Of a DNA stretch of 64,000 bases, positions 23,011 to 36,695 are shown one piece after another. Made by a program: the position numbers and the translations under genes. The notes under the pieces were generated by a model. That model ran no database searches and was not told the origin of the DNA. It saw nothing but the letters and a program-made list of their open reading frames with translations. Positions within the stretch are counted from its first letter, which is position 1, and the number at the start of each line of letters is the position of its first letter. Where the stretch lies: the NCBI GenBank assembly GCA_947623455.1, contig OX392532.1, forward strand, positions 51,835,058-51,899,057, written 5' to 3'. The stretch comes from Mimachlamys varia. Lineage: Eukaryota > Mollusca > Bivalvia > Pectinida > Pectinidae.

Positions 23011-23290
23011 AAGTGAAGTTAATGCGAAGTAGGATATGTTCAGTTCCAAGAAAAAAAAAACCAAACAACAACAGCGTTATAGTGTAATATAAGAGTAAGT
23101 GAAGTTAATGCGAAGTAGGATATGTTCATTTCCTAGAAATAAAAACAAACAATAACAGCGATATTGTGTAATATAACAATAAGTGAAGTTAATGCGAAGT
23201 AGGATTATGTTAAGTTCCAAGAAAAAAAAACAAAAAAACAACAACAACAAACAACAACAGCGATATTGTGTAATATAACAATAATTTATT
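23011..23290. repeat. About 85-bp tandem repeat, three copies
   Basis: AAGTGAAGTTAATGCGAAGT occurs at 23011, 23097 and 23181. Each copy is followed by an A-rich stretch and ACAGCGATATTGTGTAATAT or close variants. Units differ in the length of the A-rich linker. Confidence 0.85.
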
Positions 23291-23599
23291 GAACTATCAC
23301 ATGGCTCGGGTCACGTGATCTAACGAGCCTTTTTTAACTACTAGCCTCCATAAGTTAGTTAACGTTACAAGTGTTATGTCACATGTATACCACAACAGTG
23401 CGTCATATAGTACAACGTCAAATAGACATCACAATTCATATCACATCTCGGTCACAGATATCCGTACAGTACATAGTCATAGACTTTCGTTAAATAAATG
23501 TTTCTCCCATCCCCTAATCCATCACACCATCTTTTGTACACATAAAAATATATCTCGGTGACAAATATGCGTACAGTACATGTCATGGAGTAAAGTGCG
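23291..23599. other. No gene recognised
   Basis: Sequence left of the 34-bp array. GTACAGTACAT occurs at 23463 and 23572 and nearly again (GGTACAGTACATGTCAT) at 23892, so the array lies within a region that shows looser duplication. Confidence 0.4.
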
Positions 23600-23842
23600 A
23601 AATCCCCCATCCCTGCAAAATATCGTGACGTCACTATTCCCCATCCCTGTAAAATATCGCGACGTCACTATTCCCCATCCCTGTAAAATATCGCGACGTC
23701 ACTATTCCCCATCCCAGCAAAATATCGTGACGTCACTATCCCCCATCCCAGCAAAATATCGTGACGTCACTATCCCCCATCCCAGCAAAATATCGTGACG
23801 TCACTATCCCCCATCCCAGCAAAATATCGTGACGTCACTATT
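23600..23842. repeat. 34-bp tandem array, each unit with a CRE-like palindrome
   Basis: Seven units with an exact 34-bp step: CCCCATCCCAGCAAAATATC followed by the palindrome. TGACGTCA lies at 23626, 23728, 23762, 23796 and 23830. The same slot is CGACGTCA at 23660 and 23694. TGACGTCA is the consensus bound by CREB/ATF bZIP factors. Whether these sites act in regulation is not shown by sequence. CpG occurs in every unit. Confidence 0.95.
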
Positions 23843-25564
23843 GAGTTAATAATCACAATGTATCATCAGTTTCATAATTTGGTCAATATTCGGTACAGTA
23901 CATGTCATAGAGATTATGGCAATTCCCCCATTCCAAAAAGCCTCCGTGAATTCGCTCTGTATGATCACGGAGAAAAACATATTTGTGTCTCATCTCAAAC
24001 ATCATTCTTAAACACTTTCACATTATCATATAGCGCATCTTAAAACCTTATTAACAATAATTGTAGACAATTTAACAATTTCGACAATCACAGTTTCCGA
24101 GTTTCTTTTAAAAATATCACACACCCGCACCTCCCTAAAAACGCCGATAACAATACGGTTTTTTTTTTTCAAAAACAATTTTTATTTGTTCGTTCAATAA
24201 GCAACTATTTGTTTTATGTCACCGCTGTTTTGTGGTGACGGAGTAAATACCTTCTAATCAACAGATTATTATATAGATGTAAAGACGACCATGTAAGAAT
24301 CTAGTTAATTGAACAACAATTTGTACGGGGACATGAGAACGATATAGTAGATAATATCATAACAAATTTATAAGGATATTGAGGTGGCATTGACATAAGA
24401 CGATATAAAATATGCTGAGATTGTATTAGATAATAGAACTGTCACGTGACTAGAATTACATATTGCATGACTAACTGAACACTATAAGGTTTATTTTTAT
24501 ATATGAGAATGGCCGTGAACGGGTTTACAGAACTATGCCACTGAGACTATAGAGATGACCGTATGGCAGAGTGGAGTTACCCTGAAAGGCTAACATCTCA
24601 CACAAAGAATATGGCGTTACTTCACATTACGCGTGCAGACATCCATTAGTGATTTAGAGTGCGCGTGACTGTCACGCGAGGTACATAAGGTAACCTAAAT
24701 ACATCTCATAAATGACAACAATATCACACTCCCTCCCTTCTCGTTTGTTTTACTTAATAGATATTGTCAGCAATTTTCTTTATCGGTATAACTCACATAT
24801 TCGCAAAATATTAAACAAGAACAATCAATATGAGTTATTACCGGTAAAAGAAGAAATCGCATTTCGATCCTAAGCTGATTTATAGCTTATGGACAGTTTC
24901 ATAGACCATTCGTCATAAAAAAACTGTCCAGCAACCAGAAAGAGTAGGGGAAGGGGTTTGAGTGCAAACAGCTACTCACAAGGAAGTTTGGTCAGAATGT
25001 ATCGTTCAGAGATATATTTGGTCATGAACGATCAATGGAGATAATTTCAATCATGTTCACTCTGTCGCTTACTCTTCCGGAACACCTGGTCGTATTCTCC
25101 TGTGCTTTTACGAGAGTCCCCATGTAAATCTTTCCTTAGTTTCTATTTTGCCCCTAGTTTAATCGATTTTGAGTTCTGATTATGGTTTTGTTGACGCTTT
25201 GGAATTCTCTGATTTTTAAAAAAAAGTTTATTGAGAGATAAGGTATTTGATGTTTTCCAAGGTGGGTCGGAGGAGTGTGACCTCTTAGTCCGAGAGTGTT
25301 ACCATCAGAAACCAAGTGTATTGTAAGACCGAAAAATTACCAGAGATCACGCAGGACCATATGTCCTTAACGCATTCATTCCTGTAGTCACATGATTCAA
25401 AGCTTTGATTAGGAAGAGTTCAAATTTGTTTTCATGGGTGCATGAGGAACAAAGACTAGAAACAGTCGTTATCTTTGACATGTCAGTATCGGTAATGAGA
25501 GATCATATGTCTTGATAAACTTCAGAGATCAAGCAAAACAATAGATATTAACATTAAACCATAA
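23843..25564. other. No gene recognised
   Basis: AT-rich. GTCACGTGAC at 24441-24450. Nothing else supported. Confidence 0.4.
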
Positions 25565-25855
25565 AACTTTGAGACCTTTGTCCTTTACAAACCATATGTA
25601 ATGAGACATTTGTCCTTCAGAAACCGTGTGTAGTGAGACTTTTGTCCTTGAGAAACCGTGTGAAGTGAGATTTTGTCCTCTAGAAACCTTGTGTAGGGAG
25701 ACATTTGTCCTTGAGAAACCGTGTGTAGGGAAACATTAGTCCTTGAGAAACCGTGTGTAGGGAGACATTAGTCCTTGAGAAACCGTGTGTAGGGAGACAT
25801 TTGTCCTTCAAAAACCGTGTGTAGTGAGACATTTATCCTTGAGAATATCATTAAT
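25565..25855. repeat. 32-bp minisatellite
   Basis: About nine units of GAGACATTTGTCCTTGAGAA followed by CCGTGTGTAG. The step is 32 bp in the central, best-preserved copies (GTGTAGGG at 25691, 25723 and 25755). Outer units are degenerate. Confidence 0.9.
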
Positions 25856-28274
25856 TTCCACGAGAAACCACAAATTATTGGCAACTTCTAGTCCTTGAAA
25901 AGCCGTTGTGTACCAGGCAATGTGATGTTTCCTTGAGGAACCACGTGTAATACAACATCTTGACCTTGTGAAAACGTCTGTATCATGTCCATTAAGTACT
26001 TGCATGGCCAAGTGCGGTGACCATGAGAGGCCAATTCCTGAGATCCGTGCGCTGTGTTCCGACAATACGATGGATTCATACGACTGGCCGTTGAGTATAA
26101 ACTTCTTTATATTGTACATACGTTCATCCGTAGCAGTTGTCTCGAGAATGGAGAATACAAATACAACGCAAACTTTTAAATGTCATGTTTGATTCCTTGT
26201 TCAATATTAACCATAACGCTGCTATACACAAACATCGCATGCATACACACACACTCCAACACATATACGATCATTCTCATCACAACGCTTGACTACATAT
26301 ATATATAATAATTAACAACATAATTACATCCTTAAAAATAACAATTTTGATTTCATGTTAAAAATAACACATAATAAATATGTTTATCATATTAATCTTT
26401 CTTTTATAAGTCTTTTTAAAAAAATTGACATTTTAACAAAATATGGTTGATTGACTGCTATAACTCGGCAAAGTCAATAAAGCCTAGCTAGCTTTACAAA
26501 TAGTTACGACAACTTATATTCCATCGAGTTTACCTCAAAATCCATCCTAGTAGGAATCATTAGACTAGTGTTTCTATAGTGTGTATTTTTTATTGATTAG
26601 TAAAACTCAATATAGGAGAAACAGATTGTGAAAAAGAAGGATGAAAGTGAAAAAAAAGATGACTAAAAGCTAACAATGCGAAATAAATGCGGTTGTGCAA
26701 TTTAACGCAAACGGATTTATCTGGAACATTTCCAAAGAAATTAGAAAAACACAACTTCTTTGCTAGTATCGAGTCACGTACTGGCAGGAAATACAAGAAA
26801 ATACGTAAATAATTAGATTATCATTTTTTGTAATCTTATCTAGAAATGGTATTAGGCTTAAAACGGGACAGGATGATTTTAATCCATTATTTATGAATTT
26901 GAAATTCAAAACTCAAAACTGCATCCACATGGATTATAACGCCATATGTTTATACGGAAATGCTTTTTTTATTCCCGTTTTCGGATTTTTTATTTTTTTT
27001 TTTTAAATCTTACTTTAAACTTGTAACTGAGTTTTCCAACCAAAATTTAAAATATCCTGCAATTGAATAACTGCATTAGTACCAAATTAAACAAAGACAA
27101 AATTGATCTCGGAACAATCAACTTCTCGTGTGTATAGATAATATAAACCATATTCACTGCTCGGCGATTATCTATAGCAGATTATTTGTATTATGTTCTG
27201 AATGGCAAACAGATGTTAAAAGTCTATACATGTACATGTTTTTCGTACGGACAAATTGAACTGGCTTACGCGATCGTTGAAAAGATTTTGTTTTTGTTTT
27301 CCAGTTTTCCATAGAAACTTATCTTCAAAATCTTTCGGTAGAATTGAAACACCACAAAGTGTAACATTCCTAGTTTCGCTTGTAAACTGACACGTTCTTG
27401 AATATTTGCCACCCGCCAAAATGTACTTCTATAACAATGTTACGTTTGCAACCCATGCCCTCCTGAAATAATGAATCGAACGAAGTAAAATCGATTTTGT
27501 AAAGAAATAAGTCGATAATCAAGAGCAAACTTGCAAATTTCACTGCAATGTTTTGTCATCAAACTCAAATTAATTGATATCAAATTTATTTTAATTTCAA
27601 TTTACAGTAGATTTTTATTACATACATTTGTATTCTGAAACTTTTAAAATAAATGGTGGAATTACAAAAATGACATAAGATTTACTTTCCGTATCAAGGG
27701 AATCACCCCTCATTTTTTATGCTGTGAATTTGTATTTCCTTGATACACTACGGTAGAGTGTAGGTTTTGGAATCTGATAGAACAAATTATCTAGTTGTCA
27801 AATACTCACAATGTCTCCGTATATGCAACTTTCATGGATACCACTATTGTGGCACTGGTATTTGGGAATGATTCTTTTCAGCGTATCAATAAATTATAAA
27901 TACATTTCCCTATGCATATGCGAAGGTTTCGAGTGAAAATATGACTTAGTGAAAGCTTGTATTTAAAATCAGTTTTTGTTTTCTTGCATTTCCTGTGGGA
28001 TGAAAATATCGGCTTGTAGCCTTAAGATTCTGTCTATTATTTTCCCGGTTGTATTTTCCAGTTAGTCTGTCCATCTTTAATTTGAAAGTCTTGCACTACA
28101 CAACACAATTATAAAAAATATTTGAGCCTATTTTTTCCAGAATTATTTAAAATTAGTCCTACAAAACAAACCAGCAGGAATTTGACTTATTGATAAATTA
28201 AAAGTTTAACTATGTCCAAGAAAGATAAATCTAACACAAATCACAGCTATGACATAATATAACATATACCCTTC
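25856..28274. other. No gene recognised
   Basis: An open frame of 103 codons on the minus strand at 25808-26119 overlaps the end of the 32-bp array and has no recognisable features. The remainder is AT-rich and non-repetitive as far as I can see. Confidence 0.4.
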
Positions 28275-28667
28275 AAGGCCCAATATACGTAACTTTCGGC
28301 AAAACTTGAAGCGAAAATCAAGCCTAATAATTTATTATATTTATAGATTTAGCTAAAATTAACTGATATCAGCAATATTCAAGATGAATTCTTTCGCGGT
28401 TACCGGTACAGCAGCAGTTGAAACATGTTATTTGTAAACACGCGTCCATTTCGAACCGTCTTCTACCTTCGGTTTGTTGTTGAAGTGGGCCCCACCTGAA
28501 TTATTTCAATTCTTTGGATTTTGTTGTCCAGAGTTTCTTGTTAGTTACCGCTTAGGTTTACTTCGTTTTAGGCTTATTTTTGCATGGTTACATGTATCAA
28601 CTGGATTTTTTTTCAGAATTTTTCAGATGCACCAAAATTTCCCTGAAGTTACGTATATTGGGCCTTT
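28275..28667. mobile_element. MITE-like element with AAAGGCCCAATATA ends, copy 2
   Basis: Inverted copy of 4864-5260. It runs from AAGGCCCAATATACGTAACT to GTTACGTATATTGGGCCTTT, about 393 bp, and aligns along its whole length to the reverse complement of copy 1 with scattered substitutions and small indels. The ends here form a better inverted repeat than in copy 1, which carries a 6-bp insertion in one end. A 112-codon frame starting inside it at 28474 is incidental. Confidence 0.8.
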
Positions 28668-30864
28668 AACTCTCAAAAATACGATTGTTGAGATACGACC
28701 AAGTGCGAAGGCGCTTCTCATTCAATGGCTTATACGTATCAAAATATACCCACAATATCGTTATTTCTTAGACAAAACAATTCAATTTGATATGACGCAT
28801 ACATGTCTATAAAACACCAAAACATATATCACACACCTTGTCGGCTTTCATTCCATCCCCGTGTACATGTAGACTTCTGTTATGGAACGAAATGACAAAA
28901 ATCAATTTTCACGTCTGCTCAAAAGATACTAAAATTGATTTCCAGATTTGTCTTCTTTGGGAAAGATTTCATATTGCATTGTTTCACGAATGTTGCGTAA
29001 TACTAATTTGATTGGTTTTCAGTCGTTCTGACGTTCTAAACTCCTCTGACGTCATCAGCTGTTTTTGTAATTCATTATGATACAGCTCACAAGAGAAAAT
29101 TCCGGGTTTTCTTTCCATCGCTATCACTTCTTGTTAGTCAGAATAAAGACTTGACAACCGTTCGTCGGTAGTTCAGCTAGGACATCTACTTCCGCTTTAC
29201 TTTCTACTTCCGCTCTCGCACGTGCTCCTTCTTAAATGAATCTACAAAAGAAGAAAATAAACAACAACCATAACAATACGTCATTACTATTTTTCCAAAG
29301 AAGAAACACAAATCGCATGCAGTCAAAATTGGTCAAAAGCAGCTAAACAAACATGTCTGACGCTCATTGACGTCACAAAATAAATCATTTCAATGGTTAT
29401 CCAGATCTCAAATTGCTTCCTCGAGTTATTTAATAATTAATATCCCATATATTTTCGATAATTCATATTGAAAATTAACGGATGTGACATCACAATAAAG
29501 ATGCGCTGACTTTCTAAATTCACAAAAAAAACAAGGAGCAACGGAGAAATGTTTTGATTGACCAATCTCAGTTAAGATATTCACAGAACACGCGTACATA
29601 AGATAACGGGATATATCCCAAACCCTTTTGTTTATTGTTTATTGATTTCAGCTCAACATATCACCCAAGGGTCCAATTACAGAATTGATAACAATGATAA
29701 CAAATTGTAATAAAAATAACACTGATAAAATACATACAAGTAATATTACAACAGTAGAATAATACTTATCTGTAACTACTATATATATATTAAACTGTTG
29801 TTTGTATGTATTTGCCCTTTAAAACATAAATATATACTTCAATTAATAACCAAACGACTTATTCGTTATCGTATTTCAGGAAAGTAATTTGGTCGAGCTT
29901 TAGTCTCATTCACTCAGACGCTTGCTCATTGGCATCATTGTTCGGTGATGTTTACGGAGACAACAAGAGTATGGTTGAACGAGACTATTCGAGCAGATGA
30001 CCTACATGTAATTACACCGATGTATTTTTATCGCGTAGAACTCTTTTGATATGGAGGATCTTATTAAATTGACGGGAGGTAGCATAGCTCCTTAACTTAT
30101 TTCCACATATCATTTGGTATTTGTTACTATTTGTTTTCCCAATCACGTTTAGATTGATGTCCTCACGATAGATCAACATAAACATCATACAGCGGTGTGT
30201 GTTTATACATCTACGCGAACTAGAGCTGCATTATACCAGTACACACGACCTGCTCCAACAGATGGGATATATTTACGACACGCCCATTGCGCGAATTGTT
30301 TTCATAAGAGAACAATTAGAGTAGTCTCCCCTAAATATATTTCCCGCTTGTTTACACTTGTCGCTCTTCCTTGCTGAATTGCCCTATCGTATATATATAT
30401 TTTGTTTACTCTCGCACCTCCGGCCTTCCAGCAAGATAAATGTGCTGGTGATTGAGGTAACACACCAGGATAGAGATTCACAGACTTGATAGACAGAAAA
30501 AATAAGGGAAGAATATATCCACCATCAGCATTAAGGAGATTAGTATCCTCTTGATCAAGCTTTAGATGAAGCATAGAATCCCAAAATATGTTTTTTATGT
30601 ACAAAAAACAAATATAGAGGATTTCTTGTAGAATCTAAAGCTATGCACACATGGGCCATTTCTTTTTATTTCATAAACTGATTTCATCTATTCATTTAAT
30701 TGATATCTTCTGTCTGGCCTTGGGAATTACATGTACATGTTCATGTGGTTGATAAAATAACAGTATCAACCTCTTTTAACGTCCATCATTGTAAAATAGT
30801 AATCAACGATTATGATTCAGTATGGTTACATTGATATCCTTTATTAACGATATCCTATGTTAAA
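28668..30864. other. No gene recognised
   Basis: Two TGACGTCA palindromes (29047-29054 and 29368-29375). Short open frames only. Confidence 0.4.
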
Positions 30865-30990
30865 TAGGGTGGTGAGGTGGCGCAGTCGTTAGCGCACTCG
30901 TCGTTCACCAAAACAGCCAGGGTTGGACTCCCCGATCGAACAGGAAAAACTTATTGACCGACTGCTAGACCACATTAGTTTTATCCGGGT
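30865..30990 (+). mobile_element. tRNA-derived SINE head, family A-like
   Basis: GGTGGTGAGGTGGCGCAGTC, then GTTAGCGCACTCGTCGTTCA (box A and following), and a mutated box B GGGTTGGACTCCCC at about 30920-30933. The downstream part differs from the other copies, although ATCCGGGTGTCC may be the remains of the core. The copy is probably decayed. Confidence 0.65.
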
Positions 30991-33900
30991 GTCCCTGTGT
31001 CACTTCTATCCGGATCAACGAAATGTTGAATGTAAAAAGTATTAACTCGTGCTTTAATTTTTGTGAAAGAAATAAAATGTTCATTTTGCATGTACGACAG
31101 CCTGTTAAAGCAATACATATTTTGATGCTTAGCAGTAGAAATGTGCGCAGTTTTGGTGTTATTTTGTTTATGAAACATGTTTTTCACTCGACAGTTTTCA
31201 AGATGATTTCTCATAAACGCCCGAACTTATATTTATATCAGGTTATTTCTTACTGAAAACACACATTAAACGAACACCAATGTTTGGATGCAGGCTGTAG
31301 CTATCTCCACTGGAATAGAGTGGTACTACCGTTAGCATTGAGAAGGATACATTACTCAGGCCAGGATTCACTGACATTTATTATCCAACACATTGCAAAA
31401 GACATTTTTATTATCAAACTTCGGCTCGGACTAGAATGACATCATGGTAATGATTTCTCTTTTAAATTCCCTCTTACTCTCTCCCCTCCCTCCCCTTCTC
31501 CTTTCTTCTCCCCTTTCCTTCTTTCTTCCTCCCCGTATCTTCCATTTCCCCTCCCATTCTCTTCCTTTCCCCCTCCCATTCTTTTCCTTTCTATTTTACT
31601 CTTTTTCTTCCCTCCGTCTGTCTGTCTTTCTGTTGAAATCAATGTAAATATATGTATTTATATAATATGTCATCTTGAAAGAACGGAAAAATATATAGAG
31701 TAAGGATTGTTTAATTTGTGTTCAACTCCATATGTATATTAAATACACTGGAATATTCTATGTGCATTCTTTATACTATTGAGGATGTCTAACGCTGATG
31801 GGCGTGGGTCAGCGTGATTGCACGAGGAAATCTACACGCACGTGGAAATGCTCTTACAAATCACGTCTATTTCAGGCATACAGATGTCGTTATCATTCCT
31901 AATGCGATAGACATGAAATAAACAACGTTGTCTATTTCATCGCTCGGAAACCTTAATAAGCTTACATATCACTTAAAAACAATACTACAGAATTAGCTCT
32001 TTATATTTAGAGTCGGAAATAATACCCAATCGTGTTACATTATATGAACATGAAATTGACAATAACAAATTGATTTACTGCTTAAATGGTATATTCAGGT
32101 GCAAATGATATACTTATAGAGAACTATATTTGGTAACACTTAAGTTGGGTCAGTGTCGCCGTTACGAGCCATAAAAGCTACATAATACCAATTTTCCTCT
32201 CTCCCATTACACGGTTCTTATTACCGAAGCTGATGATGAGGATATATTTTTCTATATTTAGAAATACTACATCCAATAACCTTGTTCGTCCGGCGAGTGA
32301 GGGAATTTATAATATTTTCAACGCTGTGAGCTTCTGATACTAAAAAAAATGATTTTGTCAGAAACGTGTATCATTCAAATTCTGTACTAACATCTTGTAC
32401 ATGTATGGCTTATATTAACAGCCTTTGTATTCTGTTTCTATTATCTTAATTATGGTAAAAATTAAACAATAAATCGACTTCTCAAATGGTATTCGTTTCC
32501 TTGATTGCTGAAATTCCTAATATTTCGAATTTAAGAACAAACTTTATGTCATCCTATTTCTTATTCCAATTTATGTATAACAACATTGCAACGAAAGCTC
32601 ACTGTTTTTGATGCCTTTTTAAATTTTATTAAATATAGAGAAAACAAATGTAATCAAAAACAAATTATTTCTTGATAAATCGTAGTTCAATTTGTTGTAT
32701 TTCACTCTCCGCTTATAACAGTCTCTCCAGCTGTGCCCACGTGATGGGAAAGTGTCGCAATGGCAGCACCGGCTGTATGTTCCACTGAGAGTTGCGAGAG
32801 ATATGTCCATACATGTACAGTGTATGACCACGGACGATAAGAAGTAAACCACCTTGCGACGACCATCGAACTATGTTGTTATAAAACTGAACATTTAGCC
32901 TTAAATGGTCTTTACTAGTTGCCCATAGTAACGAGTTGATATAAAATATCCAACAAAATCGAAGGTTAGCTCATTCACCCCTTAAGATAAATTTCAACTC
33001 TTCCAATGCATAGGTTGGGAAATTCATTATGAATTTTCGGGGGTAAATCGGTTAGATGTGAAATCTAGGGATAATGGGTGATGTGTAGTCCGTTTTCCCT
33101 CACACTAATTACAGGGATAATTAATTTAGCTATCTCATGATCTGATTAATTTCAGGATGCCAGACCTGGCGCAGCGCGAGACAAGATCAGAAGATATGAC
33201 CCGCGATATTGACAGTGCAGGAACGAGGTCAGGGCCGTCAAAATATAGGCTTAACGGAGAGAGAAATAATCAGCTGTCCGTCACGTGGTATTTATTGTAA
33301 TACGGATTGCTTTGTTACATCAGCATTATGATTAAGGCGCTTAAAGGGAGGTTACAGTATATATACGGTCCAGTCTCGTTCAACCAGACTCTAATTGTCT
33401 GCACAGCGATACGCCGATTAGAGTCCGATCTTGAATTTCTTAAGTTAGAATTACGGCGAAGTATCCACTTTTTGTCGTACGAACGGAGGCGAGCCGCGGT
33501 TCGAACGGCGACGAGCACGGACGACCGCAGCCTTACCGAATGGACCAGTTACTTATGGATATTAGGCCTAACGATACTAGAACGTCCGATGTAATGATCA
33601 ACCATACAGGTGGAGCAGACCTGGGGTCAATTTGATGTTTAGGTTGGGCTTTACAGTTCGGCCCTGTTCTTTTGTTCGGATAAACAGGTTCTCCATTTAC
33701 GTCTTTTAAAATAGAACAACACACAATCATAATACCTGTCTCTATTTTATATACGAGCAACTCTGATACAACAGGTCCATCCCTTCGAATTACTATAAAG
33801 GAAATAGGCCAAATCATGGTATAACATATGATAAATGAGCCGTTTGAAGTACAGAACCGTACTAAATAGAACACCAATACCACTTCCAAAACATCAGATT

Positions 33901-35827
33901 TCGGATACACATTGTAAGCTACATAAGGAGTTAAAGTTTTCACTGTTGAGTAAGGCTGATCCCGTACATTGTGATAAAACCTATCAGAACTTTATATTCC
34001 ACAGGGACCACAAAATATATGTTAAAATTTAAAACATTTTGTATTCGTAGCATTGGTATAACATTTCCATATTACCAGAAGACTTTCATATATCTATGTA
34101 TATATTTTATCTTAACACTTTCACGTTGGATTTCTCCAATGTTCATGTAGTTAGAGATTACAAACTTAATGAAAGTATTACCCATTAGTGATTTTCTATA
34201 TATGACTGAGCGTTCAGCAAAACATGAATTATAATCGTAAAGAAGAGTTCCTCTTCAGAGTTACTTCTCTTTTATTATGAAAGATAAAGCAACCGAAGAG
34301 AAATTGTAATCTGCCTCTCACATTTAAAGCTGCCGAGTTTAGTTCATCTTTCATTTTTGATATTTTGCACTTAATATAAAATCGGGAAAGCAACACTGGC
34401 AAATGTAAGATCGGCAATCTCCAAGTCTCTGGGCTTGACAATTGATATACTGGTCATAATTTATATCTTTATTTGGCCGTTTTATTTCAGAACTTCCGTT
34501 ATAATATGCATAAAGCTCACCAGTATATTGCAGTTTAGTTTTCGCATGAATTCTAATTTACAACTTAGCGAATGGAAATAAAAACCTGATGGGATTTTCG
34601 TGTCAGTTTCACACGTAAACAACATGACACCACACTTTATGATTCAGAGTCATATATATGTTTGCTCTCCAAATCGGCAAACTGTCTAACAGAGTAAAAC
34701 GTAACAGGATTGATAAATCCGGAACCTAAGTAAAGTACAGGCTAACCCATCAACACCAACAGCTGACGTCTATAACTTTAGATAAAGTATTACAGAATAT
34801 ATATTATCTGTCAGATATTTCCGTCGAAGCATTTCTACACAAGAGCTTAGAGGTTACAGTTGTGTATTTAAAAATACATCATTTGAAATGAAATTTCCGG
34901 GTTTCTTCCGTAAATTCAAGCAAGCACCATCCGACATTTGGATTAATCACAGGGACCTGAGGGTTCGCTACAGTTTGCTTTTTTTGGCCTTGACAAATGC
35001 CCCAACCACCGCCAAATGATGGTACATGTATAATTATGTGATCGATTGAGTAAATTCCTTAAAACGCATAACACTACCTTCAATCGGGTACTGTCGACAA
35101 TTTCCGTAAACGAGATTTCTCGTTCACGGCCAACAGTTCCCGATTGACACTTCCTTGAAAAAATCAGCTTAGGTAAAAAAATAATAATTCCTGTCCCTGT
35201 GCGCTAGACAAACAGGAAGCATTCAAAGAAAGTTTTGTTTTCCTCACTGATGAGAAGCATGCGAACTTGTTTTAGATTTGATACAGAACTTCCGAAAAAG
35301 AAAAATTGAGCGATAACACTTCTTACTTCCATATGGCGGAAAGATAAGAAAGTTTACAACGCCAGGTCATGAACCCGCCTCAAAGCTATAAATAGATTGT
35401 ATCTGTCTACAGAACCCATTTATATTGCCACAGTGTGCTATAAATAGATCAAAGAGCGAGAATCTACAGTACGTTATTATTGACATAAAGATCGGTATCG
35501 TATGTTATAGTAAAGGGTGTTTTGACTATAGTCATATATCAGGTCTCTAAATACTACCCTTTGAAGCCATTGGACACGTACATGGTGTCTAGTTGTAAAT
35601 CTCTGAAGCATTTGAAGTATTTTCTCAAACCTACCTAGTGGTGATCTGTCAATTTAAAATATTACCCAAATGAACTGTGCTTGATAAAGAAAAAAGTAAA
35701 TCAATATGAAAATGTATAAAAAATGTTGATAGCCGTATTAAACATCACTCTGCTTTAATAATAGTTTACACAACAATTTACTCAGTATTATCTCCCCTTC
35801 TGTGTGATATGCTAGCCAAATTTTGTT
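30991..35827. other. No gene recognised in a long stretch
   Basis: Nearly 5 kb without a supported gene. Open frames of 95 codons (33307-33594, plus) and 136 codons (33533-33943, minus) show no recognisable domain. A pyrimidine-rich tract is annotated separately. If a host gene's small exons are present I cannot see them without transcripts or protein alignments. Confidence 0.35.
31442..31640 (+). repeat. Polypyrimidine tract
   Basis: About 200 bp that is almost all C and T on the plus strand (CCCTTTCC, TTCCTCCCC and similar). Low-complexity, no fixed unit. Confidence 0.8.
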
Positions 35828-36007
35828 TGCCGAGTGGTGTAGTGGACAAACAGCCCACTTGTCGTTCACGAAGGCGGACGGGGTTCGATTCCTCATTCGG
35901 ACGTGGAAATGTTTGGACCCTATGTCTGATCACGTGTTTTCTCCGAGTACTCCAATTGAAATAACTTGTTAGGCAATTGCTGCCAAATAAATAAAGTTTA
36001 TACTTAT
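35828..36007 (+). mobile_element. SINE family A with internal deletion
   Basis: Head CCGAGTGGTGTAGTGGACAA, then a box B GGGGTTCGATTCC at about 35880-35892 that is a perfect match to the pol III consensus. The core GTTTTCTCCGAGTACTCC is cut short and joined directly to AATAACTTGTTAGGCAATTG and the AT-rich end. The full copies at 2.2, 53.0 and 62.5 kb have about 60-80 bp more at that junction. Confidence 0.8.
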
Positions 36008-36695
36008 AAAGTATACGTGCTTACGTCTCTCTTAACGAATCGTCTCGTACGACGCTTTTTATAACTGCTTTCCTCTAACACATCAAAAAGCTATAAATCA
36101 GTGAGAGAAAAAGTGCCTTCCTTGATGATCCAACAGTGTAACGGAGTTTTGTGAGTTAGAACGCTTCTATAAATAGATATGATTTACGGCGTATCATCCT
36201 CAAACGTCACGTGGTATTATAACACACTTGTGTAAGTGAACGTGGTAAATTTGGTGCTATTATCTTGAAATTTCGGATTATTAGCATGAACAAACAAAGC
36301 CTTCATGACCCTCATGCTACTCCGTATGATAGTATTATACAGTTGTAATTAAAAAGATTTAAGTAATTCTTATCCTATAAATACCCATTTGTAAGGATCT
36401 GGTGTTATTTTGAAAACTACCGTTGATATCTCTTCATTGACCCAGTTGTACTAACATATACGACAAACTTATATATTTGAAATGATGTGTGATTTTCCAT
36501 ATACCATGCAGTACATTTTTTCGGTACCCTCCCACTTCTGCCTATGTCCCAAACGTACCCTCTCCATCCCGTGTACAACCAAAGTTACCCCCAATCCCGC
36601 CTTCAACCAAATGTATCGCCCCCACCGCCTTTACACCAAAACGCCCTCCCACACCCCGCATATAAACATACGTACCCTCATTATACCATTAGACC
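36008..36695. other. No gene recognised
   Basis: AT-rich, turning C-rich on the plus strand from about 36530, where single degenerate relatives of the downstream 30-bp unit are visible. Confidence 0.4.

Noticed and set aside
25808..26119. 103-codon minus-strand frame
   Set aside because: Overlaps the degenerate end of the 32-bp array and shows no known motif.
33307..33943. Frames of 95 (plus) and 136 (minus) codons that overlap
   Set aside because: No recognisable domain, no splice or start evidence, and they overlap in opposite directions.
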